Positions 55,964 through 64,000 of a stretch of 64,000 nucleotides of DNA are shown piece by piece; positions within the stretch are counted from its first letter, which is position 1; the number at the start of each line of letters is the position of its first letter. Below the pieces are notes generated by a model. It had not been told where the DNA came from. It worked only from the letters and a program-made list of their open reading frames with translations, and ran no database searches. The position numbers were made by a program, and so were the translations under genes. The stretch comes from Spirosoma telluris (GTDB lineage Bacteria; Bacteroidota; Bacteroidia; Cytophagales; Spirosomataceae): NCBI GenBank assembly GCA_003259005.1, contig QLII01000001.1:5038501-5102500 (forward strand), written 5' to 3'.

Positions 55964-58900
55964 TTAGAAGGTCAGATTAAGACCTAGCTGGAACGTGCGT
56001 GTTTTAGGGTAAACAACGTTTCCGTAGCCACCCCCATCTAAACCAACGGCATTAGGCGCCTGTTGAATCTGACTGCCGTTCGTTTGCAGGTCAGCCTTTA
56101 CCTGTAATTCAGGATCAATGCCTTTGTATTTGGTAATGATAAACAGATTATTACCACCCGCATAAATCCGGGCGTTCGTGATGTACTTACTGGCTGGTAG
56201 TGGAATGTTATAGCCAACCTGCCAGTTATCGAACCGCACAAATGAACCGCTTTCCAGCCAGTTTGACGTCAATACGTTCACACCATAGTTTTTAGGATAG
56301 TCCGTTACACCTTTCAGCATATTGGTTTCCAGAATTGAACCTGGAATTAACAGGTTCGACCGTATGGCATTCAAAATGGTGTTACCAAACGTTCCGCGTA
56401 ACTGGAAATAGACATCGAATCCTTTGTAACGGAATGTATTGATAAACGAAGCATTCAGGAACGGCTGTGGGTTACCCTGTTTGACATAGTTTCCTGAAGC
56501 AACACCCGCAGCCGCATCTGAACTTTTATAATCTGTTACTGGCGTGTCACCAGATCCCGGTTTCAACAATGGCTGACCATCTGATGAGTAGCTACCCGCA
56601 AACGTAGGCACGTTGTTAAATTCGCCCAATGGCTGACCAGGTACCAGGTAAGACGCAAATACGTCTGACAGACCACGTCCATTAAAGGCATTGAAACGCA
56701 CCTGTCCGTTGCTAAACTGATCATTTGACAGTGTAACAATCGTGTTTTTGTTATAGGCACCTACAACCCGTGAATTCCAAGAGAAACTACCTTTCTGGAT
56801 TACGTCACCACCAAAGGATAGTTCAAACCCGCTGTTACGCATCGAGCCTACGTTCGCCAGAATTGTGTTGGTAAAGTACGTAATACCATCGGCAGGTACC
56901 GAATAGGGGTACAACATGTCTTTGGTTAACTTGTTATAGTACTCTACTGTACCCGAGAAACGACCACCGATGAGTTGGAAATCCAAACCAACGTTCGATG
57001 TTGTCAGTACTTCCCATTTCAGGTTTGGATTTGCGTTCTGGGTGATACCATAGCCTGGCAGGAAGTCGCCCAGTGTACCATCATAATAGGTCCCCTTCTG
57101 ACCATATAACTGAATGGAGTTGTAGGCCGAGATACCTTCTGAGTTACCCGTTTGGCCATAACCAACACGTAGTTTCAGGAAGTTAAGTGTGTTGCTCTTT
57201 GGGAAGAAGGACTCGTTGGTAATAGTCCAGCCTGCACCCACCGATGGAAATACACCCCATTTGTTATTAGCTCCGAATTTAGAGCTACCATCCCGACGAA
57301 CTGTAGCCGTCACGTTATACTTGTCATTCAGGTTCAACGTAGCACGACCAAAGAAGGAGATCAACTTCGCGTTATTGCGGTAGGACGTAGCATAGTTGTT
57401 AGCAGGGCTAACCAGCGTACCTGAGCCTAAACCCAGGTTACTATAATTGATATCTGGCGTAGCAAAACCGTTGTTGGCGGCACTGAAACCATCGTTATCA
57501 AAGCTCTGGTACGAATATCCACCCAATAACGAGTAGTTGCTGTTCTGAGTACCAAATCCTTTGGTATAGTTAGCTGTCAACTCCAGCAATTTCGTATTCT
57601 TCTCCTCAAAACTCCGACTTGCACGACCATTGTTAGCAGCATATGCTTTGATGTTTGGATTGGTGTAGAAGTTATTGACGGTGTTATCCCGCTGTAACTG
57701 TCCGCTAACCCCCAGTGTCAATCCGTCCAGCACCTCGTAGCGCAGGTTCATACCACCCTGCAAATACCGCTGTACGCCGTTGTTGATAACGTTCTCCAGC
57801 ATGGCAACCGGGTTGAAGAGGTCAAAACTACCTCCTACCTCATAATACGATCCGTCAGCGTTGCGGACAGGCAATGTTGGCAGGAACGTAACGGCGCGGC
57901 CGATGATGCCACTGTCATACTTTTTGTTCGTTTCGGAGTACGACAGGTTATACTGAATGTTCAGTCGGTTATCAAACGCTTTCTGATCGAGGTTAATACG
58001 ACCTGTCATACGATCCAGACCCGTAGTTTTGATTATACCGTTCTGGTTGATGTAGTTGAGCGAACCCCGATAACTGAATGTTGGCGAACCACCCGCAATA
58101 GAAAGATCATGGTTGTTGACAGTTCCAGTCTGTGTAACTTCCTTCGTCCAGTCGGTATTGTAATTTCCAGCGGGGAAACGCTGTAAATCATTTAATGCCG
58201 AAGCGCCTTTAATTTGCGTAACGGCATCCCGATACCCTTGTGCGTCCAGCATTTCATACCGCTTGGAAATAGTCGATACACCAACGTAGTTATTAAATGC
58301 TACCGTCGTTTTGCCCGACTTACCACGCTTTGTAGTAATCAGGATAACGCCGTTAGCTGCCCGTGAGCCATAAATGGCAGCAGCAGAGGCATCTTTCAAT
58401 ACATCCATCGACTCGATGTCAGAAGGAGCGATGGTGTTGATTGGAACACCAATCATACCGTCGACTACATACAGTGGGTCAGAACCACCGGCCAGCGAGG
58501 TGTAACCACGCAGACGAACAGTTGGCTGTTGGTTAGGGTCACCTGAGGGTGACGTGATAACCAGACCTGCTACTTTACCCTGGATGGCTTGCAGTGGGTT
58601 TGGGTTTACCCCAGCGTTGAAGTCTTTAGCAGACACCTGCACCACTGAACCCGTCAGGTCTTTGCGTTTCGACGTACCGTATCCAACTACAACAACTTCG
58701 TCCAGTGCTTTGGTGTCGTCAGACAATTTCACATCTACCGTCGAACGGTTCCCTACGGCTACTTCCTGCGATGTATAGCCAATAAAGCTCAATACCAGCG
58801 TTGCATTGTCTGGCACGTTGGCCAGCGAGTACTTACCATCAGCGTCGGTGTTTGTACCACGCTGAGTACCTTTAATTTGAACACTTACACCGGGAAGAGA

Positions 58901-59098
58901 CGCCCCCGATGGGTCACTTACTTTACCCGTTACGGTACGGCCCTGTGCCCAGGCCACTGAATTGCTCAGCAGCAGTATCATTGCCACTATGGCCATAAAG
59001 CTGAAGGAAGCTTTTTGACCAAATGACTGCGATCGGGAAATCCCAATCTGACCTACGTAGCCACCGAAGCGGTTCATTTTGTAGGATTTGTTCATCAT
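55964..59098 (-). CDS. SusC/RagA-family TonB-dependent outer-membrane receptor
   Basis: The 1044-aa protein begins with a rather long N-terminal stretch before a signal-like helix (FMAIVAMILLLSNSVAWAQ). A carboxypeptidase-regulatory-like domain follows (VTGKVSDPSGASLPGVSVQI) with the SusC TonB-box region (DEVVVVGYGTSKRKDLTGSV), a plug (TVRLRGYTSLAGGSDPLYVV) and a 22-strand-type barrel ending RTFQLGLNLTF. It imports a surface ligand with its SusD partner using TonB energy. No SusR/HTCS regulator or sigma/anti-sigma pair is visible near, so regulation is unknown. The frame is intact. Confidence 0.93.
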   Translation of the reverse strand: MMNKSYKMNRFGGYVGQIGISRSQSFGQKASFSFMAIVAMILLLSNSVAWAQGRTVTGKVSDPSGASLPGVSVQIKGTQRGTNTDADGKYSLANVPDNATLVLSFIGYTSQEVAVGNRSTVDVKLSDDTKALDEVVVVGYGTSKRKDLTGSVVQVSAKDFNAGVNPNPLQAIQGKVAGLVITSPSGDPNQQPTVRLRGYTSLAGGSDPLYVVDGMIGVPINTIAPSDIESMDVLKDASAAAIYGSRAANGVILITTKRGKSGKTTVAFNNYVGVSTISKRYEMLDAQGYRDAVTQIKGASALNDLQRFPAGNYNTDWTKEVTQTGTVNNHDLSIAGGSPTFSYRGSLNYINQNGIIKTTGLDRMTGRINLDQKAFDNRLNIQYNLSYSETNKKYDSGIIGRAVTFLPTLPVRNADGSYYEVGGSFDLFNPVAMLENVINNGVQRYLQGGMNLRYEVLDGLTLGVSGQLQRDNTVNNFYTNPNIKAYAANNGRASRSFEEKNTKLLELTANYTKGFGTQNSNYSLLGGYSYQSFDNDGFSAANNGFATPDINYSNLGLGSGTLVSPANNYATSYRNNAKLISFFGRATLNLNDKYNVTATVRRDGSSKFGANNKWGVFPSVGAGWTITNESFFPKSNTLNFLKLRVGYGQTGNSEGISAYNSIQLYGQKGTYYDGTLGDFLPGYGITQNANPNLKWEVLTTSNVGLDFQLIGGRFSGTVEYYNKLTKDMLYPYSVPADGITYFTNTILANVGSMRNSGFELSFGGDVIQKGSFSWNSRVVGAYNKNTIVTLSNDQFSNGQVRFNAFNGRGLSDVFASYLVPGQPLGEFNNVPTFAGSYSSDGQPLLKPGSGDTPVTDYKSSDAAAGVASGNYVKQGNPQPFLNASFINTFRYKGFDVYFQLRGTFGNTILNAIRSNLLIPGSILETNMLKGVTDYPKNYGVNVLTSNWLESGSFVRFDNWQVGYNIPLPASKYITNARIYAGGNNLFIITKYKGIDPELQVKADLQTNGSQIQQAPNAVGLDGGGYGNVVYPKTRTFQLGLNLTF

Positions 59099-59582
59099 AG
59101 GTTTACAGTAAAAATTGGAGATAGGTGATTTTTATGGTTAACGTTTACTATTCTATTAAGTCCTTGTCTATTAATATGTAAGCATATACAGAAAAAGTGC
59201 CTATAGTTTGTTACAATTGTAGAAACTTGGCAGGAATTTATAGAATCTAAACCTGAACCATTTGGCGAATTACATCATGTTGAGAATAAAATACAAATAC
59301 TAGCCGGTTAAAATTTGAGAAGTTAGCATCAAAATTGTATCATAATATTTGTTAAATAAATTCAATAAAATTACACTATTTCAATAACTATCATTTATCA
59401 ATGATTTATTTAGCCTATCCATCAACAACTTAAGTGTTAGTCAGCAAGCGGGCAAGTATAAATTTTCCAATAAATTATCGTCATTATTTTTCATGGGCTC
59501 AGCAAAAAAAATGTGGCATTTAGACTTAATTTTGCCTAAGTTTTTTTCTGACTGACAATCAATAAGCAGTCTGTACCCTTTT
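59099..59582. other. AT-rich divergent promoter region, no gene recognised
   Basis: This stretch lies between susC (minus) and the FAD oxidase gene (plus) and must hold both promoters. I found no exact TAnnTTTG box in a suitable place. A single TATAGAATCTAAA word near 59240 resembles family C repeats, but without its ends. Confidence 0.45.
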
Positions 59583-62573
59583 ATGAGTGTGGAATCTCTC
59601 AAATATTTAGCCAGCCAGTTAACTGGTGACCTCTTCGACGACTTTACGCAACGGACTTTATACGCAACCGATGCTTCGGCGTATCGAGAAATGCCAACTG
59701 CCGTTGCCATACCCAAAACGATTGATGACCTAAAAGCACTAATTGCTTATGCGAATCAGTATAAAACACCATTGATTCCCCGTACGGCTGGAACATCGCT
59801 GGCTGGACAGGTAGTTGGTAATGGTATCGTGGTTGATGTGTCGAAACATTTCACAAAAATCCTTGAAGTCAATCCGCAGGAACGTTGGGTACGTGTACAA
59901 CCGGGCGTTATTCGCGATGAGCTTAATCAGTTTCTAAAGCCATACGGGCTATACTTCGGCCCGGAAACATCGACAGCCAACCGGGCTATGATTGGTGGCA
60001 TGGTTGGCAATAACTCCTGTGGCTCTAATTCGGTCGTTTACCGATCGACCCGTGAGCATACAATCTCCGTAAAAGCCCTACTTGCCGATGGCTCTGAGGC
60101 TGAATTTGGCCCTACCAGTAACTGGGAATTAACAAAACAGGTCAGCGAGGCCAGCCGTCAGAACGGTTCGGCAACGCGAATGAGCAAGATTCTGCTCAAG
60201 ACAAACACAATTCTGTCAGACACTGCCAATCAGGTAGAAATCCGGCGCAACTTTCCCAAGAAAACGATTGAACGTCGAAATACTGGGTATGCTCTGGATA
60301 TACTCCTGGACATGGAGCCCTTTACAGCTGGAGGAGAATCGTTTAATCTGGCGAAATTCATTGCTGGCTCAGAAGGTACACTTTGTTTCCTGACAGAAAT
60401 AAAATTGAATGTGGTGCCTTTGCCGCCTAAAGAAAGCGGGCTTGTTTGCGTTCACTGTCATTCGATCGACGAAGCGCTTCGAGCGACCCTGGTTGCTTTA
60501 AAGTATAAGCCGTATGCTGTTGAATTAATCGACGATATTATTCTGGAGCGTGCCGATACCAATCCAGAACAGCGTAAAAACAGCTTTTTCGTTCAGAAAA
60601 CCCCCTCCGATCATTTCCCAATTATCTTGGTTGTTGATCTCTCACGCGATACCAGAGCCGAAATTGAGCAGTTGGCAACCGAAATGGAAGCTGATATGCG
60701 ATCGGCAGGCATGGGCTATCATTTTCCGCTGCTGTTTGGCGAGGATTCCAAAAAAATCTGGACCCTTCGCAAAGCTGGTTTAGGCTTATTAGGCAACCTT
60801 CCGGGCGATGCGAAAGCCGTAGCCGTGATTGAAGACACAACCGTTGACGTGGCCGATCTACCCAACTATATTCGTGACTTCAACGAGATTCTGGCAAAGC
60901 ACAATATGCATGCCGTACACTATGCCCACGCTGGGTCAGGTGAGTTACATTTGCGGCCTATCATCAATCTTAAGACCCAAGAAGGGCACCAGCAGTATCG
61001 AATGATTGCGGAAGAAATCGCAACGCTGGTAAAAAAATATGACGGTTCGCTCTCGGGAGAACATGGCGATGGCCGGTTACGAGGGGAGTTTATTCCGCAA
61101 ATGGTGGGCGCACATAATTACGAGTTAATGCGCGAGCTTAAGCATACCTGGGACCCGGAGGGCATTTTCAATCCTGGTAAAATCGTTGAAACGCCCCCGA
61201 TGGATACTTTCCTTCGGTATGAAGCGGGCCAGCAGACGCCCGATTTTCAAACCTATTTTCGGTATAAGGATCAAAACGTGCTCCAACATGCCGAACAATG
61301 CAACGGTTCGGGCGATTGTCGTAAAACACAGGCGTCGGGTGGCACCATGTGCCCGAGCTATATGGCCACCCGCAACGAAAAAGATACAACACGGGCACGG
61401 GCGAACATTTTGCGCGAGATGCTAACGCACTCAACCAAAGAGAATCGCTTTGATCATAAAGAAATTAAGGAGGTTTATGATCTCTGTCTGTCCTGCAAAG
61501 GCTGTAAAAATGAATGTCCGTCAAATGTGGACGTGGCCAAATTGAAAGCCGAATTTTTGCAGCACTATTATGACACGAACGGCATCCCTATACGTTCGCG
61601 TTTGATCGCCAATTTTGCCCGGCTCTCAGGGTTGGCATCGCTTGTCCCCTGGGCCTGGAACGGCGTTTTAGGTACCCCTTCGCTTCGTAGAATTGCTAAC
61701 CGAATGGTTGGCTTTCACCCTGATCGGACAATGCCGCTAATGGGCAAGACGACTTTAAAGAAGTGGTTTAGTAATAGGAGTGAGGATCGAGGAGTGAGGA
61801 GTAAAAATGGTCTGCATCCGCCCTCCTCACTTCCCACTCCTCACTCCTCGATCCTTCTTTTCTGCGATGAATTCACGAATTACAATGACGTTGAAGTAGG
61901 TCAAAAGGCGATTCAGTTATTTGAACGATTAGGGTACGAAGTGGTCATTCCTGAACATGGTGAAAGCGGGCGGGCTGCCCTGTCGAAAGGAATGCTTAAA
62001 TATGCTAAAACACTGGCAGAGAAGAATGTAAAGCTCCTGAAAGATATTGTAAGCGCCGAAATGCCTTTAGTTGGCTTAGAGCCATCGGCTATTTTGACTT
62101 TTCGCGATGAGTATCCTGATTTGGTCGATGAATCGCTCATAGCGGCTGCGAAACAGCTAGCCGAACATACACTGACATTTGAGGAATTCATAGCCCGGGA
62201 AGTAGATGCCGGGCGCATCCGGGCCGATCAGTTTACCGACGAGAAACGACTGATAAAACTACACGGTCACTGCCAGCAAAAAGCAGTCTCATCGTTAGTT
62301 CCGGGTAAGAAAGCCTTATCCTTACCTAAAAACTACTCGGTTCAGCTGATTCCATCGGGTTGTTGCGGTATGGCAGGTTCATTCGGGTACGAAGCAGAAC
62401 ATTATGAGGTTTCGATGAAAGTTGGGGAACTCGTGCTATTTCCAACCGTTCGCCAGCAACCAGCCGATGTCATTATAGCGGCTCCAGGAACTTCCTGCCG
62501 CCACCAGATTAAAGATGGCACCAACCGAAAAGCGATACATCCGGCAGAGATTTTGCTTGACGCCTTAAAGTAA
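59583..62573 (+). CDS. FAD-binding and Fe-S-binding oxidase (GlcD-GlcF fusion, D-2-hydroxyacid dehydrogenase type)
   Basis: The 996-aa protein joins a flavin dehydrogenase and an iron-sulfur subunit. Residues ~35-540 have the PCMH-type FAD fold (TAGTSLAGQVVGNGIVVDVS, GGMVGNNSCGSNSVVYRSTR) and a C-terminal substrate cap. Residues ~575-660 carry 4Fe-4S cysteines (GTMCPSY, CLSCKGCKNECPS). The end holds CCG domains (LHGHCQQKA, PSGCCGMAGSFG). Relatives oxidise D-lactate, glycolate or D-2-hydroxyglutarate and pass electrons to the respiratory chain. At residues ~730-758 a 19-bp-arm inverted repeat is read through in frame as a Ser/Pro-rich insert. The frame is intact. Confidence 0.9.
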   Translation: MSVESLKYLASQLTGDLFDDFTQRTLYATDASAYREMPTAVAIPKTIDDLKALIAYANQYKTPLIPRTAGTSLAGQVVGNGIVVDVSKHFTKILEVNPQERWVRVQPGVIRDELNQFLKPYGLYFGPETSTANRAMIGGMVGNNSCGSNSVVYRSTREHTISVKALLADGSEAEFGPTSNWELTKQVSEASRQNGSATRMSKILLKTNTILSDTANQVEIRRNFPKKTIERRNTGYALDILLDMEPFTAGGESFNLAKFIAGSEGTLCFLTEIKLNVVPLPPKESGLVCVHCHSIDEALRATLVALKYKPYAVELIDDIILERADTNPEQRKNSFFVQKTPSDHFPIILVVDLSRDTRAEIEQLATEMEADMRSAGMGYHFPLLFGEDSKKIWTLRKAGLGLLGNLPGDAKAVAVIEDTTVDVADLPNYIRDFNEILAKHNMHAVHYAHAGSGELHLRPIINLKTQEGHQQYRMIAEEIATLVKKYDGSLSGEHGDGRLRGEFIPQMVGAHNYELMRELKHTWDPEGIFNPGKIVETPPMDTFLRYEAGQQTPDFQTYFRYKDQNVLQHAEQCNGSGDCRKTQASGGTMCPSYMATRNEKDTTRARANILREMLTHSTKENRFDHKEIKEVYDLCLSCKGCKNECPSNVDVAKLKAEFLQHYYDTNGIPIRSRLIANFARLSGLASLVPWAWNGVLGTPSLRRIANRMVGFHPDRTMPLMGKTTLKKWFSNRSEDRGVRSKNGLHPPSSLPTPHSSILLFCDEFTNYNDVEVGQKAIQLFERLGYEVVIPEHGESGRAALSKGMLKYAKTLAEKNVKLLKDIVSAEMPLVGLEPSAILTFRDEYPDLVDESLIAAAKQLAEHTLTFEEFIAREVDAGRIRADQFTDEKRLIKLHGHCQQKAVSSLVPGKKALSLPKNYSVQLIPSGCCGMAGSFGYEAEHYEVSMKVGELVLFPTVRQQPADVIIAAPGTSCRHQIKDGTNRKAIHPAEILLDALK
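61784..61854. repeat. In-frame inverted repeat inside the FAD/Fe-S oxidase gene (family E)
   Basis: Perfect 19-bp arms (GGATCGAGGAGTGAGGAGT at 61784-61802, complement at 61836-61854) with a 33-base spacer. It encodes a linker-like stretch between KKWFSNR and LLFCDEFTNYND. The length keeps the frame. Confidence 0.8.
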
Positions 62574-62592
62574 AATCAGGCTATTACGATAC

Positions 62593-62858
62593 GTTGTCAT
62601 TCATAGTCAGGTATAGTCATGACTAGTCACTTATTGCTCAATTGCTAGTGCTCGTCCAATTTAGTTTCTATAGATTCTCGGGGCGGCATCGGCCCGCAAC
62701 GGCGGACCGTGTCCGACGCCCGCGCGGTTGATTCTATCGTATTGACAATCAGATACGAAAGAATCTATAGAAACAATAGAATCTATTTTGCCAAAGCACT
62801 AGTTATCAATAGCTTTCAATGAATGACAATTGACCGACAATACCTGACAACTTATGAC
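62593..62858. repeat. Inverted repeat of GTCATTCA/GTCAGGTA words interrupted by a MITE-like element (family I)
   Basis: TGTCATTCA (62595-62603) and GTCAGGTA (62606-62613) are inverted as TGAATGACA (62820-62828) and TACCTGAC (62841-62848). The region between contains the complete MITE-like element 62645-62803, so this has the same nested layout as 13747-13924. No gene lies in this 323-base gap. Confidence 0.55.
62645..62803 (-). mobile_element. MITE-like repeat element, copy 2 (family C)
   Basis: Read on the minus strand, end 1 is ACTAGTGCTTTGGCAAAATAG (62783-62803), identical to copy 1. End 2 is CTAAATTGGACGAGCACTAG. Inner arms GTTTCTATAGATTCT (62664-62678) and complement (62760-62774) are a perfect 15 bp. 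The 81-base middle is strongly GC-rich at first, unlike the AT-rich middle of copy 1. Confidence 0.65.
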
Positions 62859-62896
62859 TCCCTGGTTAAAAGGCGTGACATTAACGAATCGTTTAT

Positions 62897-64000
62897 ATGG
62901 GGAAACGTTTACAGTTGTTGCTGAGCTTGCTTCTGCTGTCCCATTTTTACGGATTGGCTCAACAAATTAATCCCCCAACGGCGGGTTGTGCCATTCAAGA
63001 CCTTACAGCAAACGAGCGGAAATCGCTGGACAAGGATGCCGCTTTTGCGCTACGTATAAAAAAGGCCACCAATGCAGCCTTTACAGCCATTACCTATGTC
63101 CCGATTCGGCCCCATATCCTCCGCCGGGCTGACGGAACGGGGGGCATGTCGCTATCGGTTATCAATCAGGTCATAGCCATCACGAATAGCTACTTTCTCC
63201 TCAATGGCTATGGTATTCAGTTCTATTTTGCTGGAACGTCGCCCGACTATGTTGATAATGATGCGCAGTACAACAGCACCAGCGACGAAAACCTGATTAC
63301 ACAGGGCCATGATGTAACAAATGCCCTGAATCAGTATTATGTCCACTCATTTGCTTCAGGTGCGGGGGGCTATGCCTATTACCCATCTAATAGTGTAATG
63401 TCTACCCGTTCCTTTATTCTGAACGAAATTGGTTATGAGTATGACATGGGAAATCGCCTGATACCGCATGAGTTGGGACACAATTTTAACCTTGTACATA
63501 CCTTTGGCGAACGACCCGGAAATGGCTCGCTGGGTTCGGGTACTACGCTCGAATTAGTGACGCGGGGGCTGGTGCCAATTGCACCACAGAGGGGGACTAT
63601 CTCTGCGATACACCTGCCGATCCATACAATATAGCGGGTGCTAATCTGGTCTATGTCGATAACTGCCCCCAGTATGATCCAACCAGTACGGCGCGAGACG
63701 CGAATAATCAACCCTATTCGCCCTCAATCACGAATATCATGTCGTACTATTTCCCCTGTACGAGTGACTTCACGCCCGACCAATACGACCGTATGCAGGC
63801 TGCATTGGCCCTCCGGCAGTCACATACCGCTTACACGCTCGATTATCCGCCTACGGTTGTAGCAGCTCCAAGTAATGTGGTAGCGACTGTGGAGATGAAT
63901 CAGGTGATCCTGAACTGGCAGGACAATGGCACCAACGAAATGGGCTATTTTATTGAGCGATCTACTTCGCCAGTATCAGGCTTTGTCATGATTGGGGGCG
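62897..64000 (+). CDS. Secreted zinc metalloprotease with fibronectin type III domain, partial (one apparent 1-base deletion)
   Basis: The gene starts with a signal peptide (LLLSLLLLSHFYGLAQ) and runs off the window. The catalytic zinc motif is HELGHNFNLVH, an HExxHxxGxxH-type variant seen in metzincins such as the pappalysin/M43 and reprolysin-like groups. Beyond it, the Cys-containing region (CDTPADPYN, NIMSYYFPC, with a Met-turn) supports this. The frame breaks at GGGGG 63564-63568; one base restores it. A fibronectin type III domain starts near 63870 (PSNVVATVEMNQVILNWQDN). It would act outside the cell; a C-terminal sorting domain would be expected beyond the window. Confidence 0.82.

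Noticed and set aside
1..64000. tRNA or rRNA genes
   Set aside because: No intergenic stretch showed a cloverleaf-like or rRNA-like sequence on reading. A covariance search could not be run here.

Overview
The window looks like chromosome of a Bacteroidetes (Bacteroidota) bacterium of the Cytophagales, most like Spirosoma or a close relative. This is judged from the SusC/SusD pair, the CRTAC1-type FG-GAP lipoproteins, the Npt-HEAT-cyclic-nucleotide transporter, Bacteroidetes-type -7 promoter boxes (TAnnTTTG) and roughly 50% GC. The genus is inferred from memory of these families. No rRNA, tRNA, CRISPR or prophage was seen.

Layout. 1-5.4 kb: a membrane-protein fragment coupled to a nucleotide-transporter/HEAT/CNB fusion, then a SulP anion transporter. 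5.7-10.3 kb: 2-oxoglutarate dehydrogenase E1 and E2 (sucA, sucB). 10.4-17.6 kb: a Uma2-family protein, then a minus-strand catabolic run (GH88-like hydrolase, OYE-type flavin oxidoreductase, SDR, Gfo/Idh/MocA, MFS). 17.7-25.1 kb: central housekeeping genes (gpmI, LMW phosphatase, ftsB-like, eno, recA, gltA). 25.3-30.7 kb: a secreted amidohydrolase beside a REP-RAYT mobile unit, a small membrane protein and uvrA. 30.8-34.2 kb: an accessory, defence-like island (second Uma2, antitoxin/PIN toxin, a dead vsr, an AT-rich HNH endonuclease with a possible modified-base-reading domain, and a coupled small protein). 34.5-42.8 kb: nrdB, methyltransferases, a glycosyltransferase, recX, nucleoside hydrolase, a glutathionylspermidine-synthase-like ATP-grasp enzyme, DoxX and TetR. 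42.9-59.1 kb: GH65 hydrolase, an outer-membrane protein, a vanadium haloperoxidase-like protein, two CRTAC1 lipoproteins, SusD and SusC. 59.6-64 kb: a GlcD/GlcF-type FAD/Fe-S oxidase and a truncated secreted metalloprotease.

Two window-wide patterns matter. First, 17 genes, several of them essential, are each split into two or more frames. In every case I resolved, the break is a single missing base in or beside a run of one nucleotide; 24 such sites are listed. Restoring one base per site gives full-length proteins of normal size, so I treat these as consensus errors and annotate each gene as one CDS. The vsr gene is the exception: it also has an in-frame nonsense codon and lacks its C-terminus.

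Second, gene boundaries are crowded with long inverted repeats of several families. Some have perfect stems of 24-29 bp, one has a 40-bp stem with a single mismatch, and many lie on or beside stop codons. One family is MITE-like, with conserved ends and a variable interior, and sits inside the loops of other inverted repeats. Two inverted repeats lie in-frame inside coding sequences, and one REP pair encodes part of a signal peptide. These repeats, the RAYT unit and the HNH island are the most novel material here.
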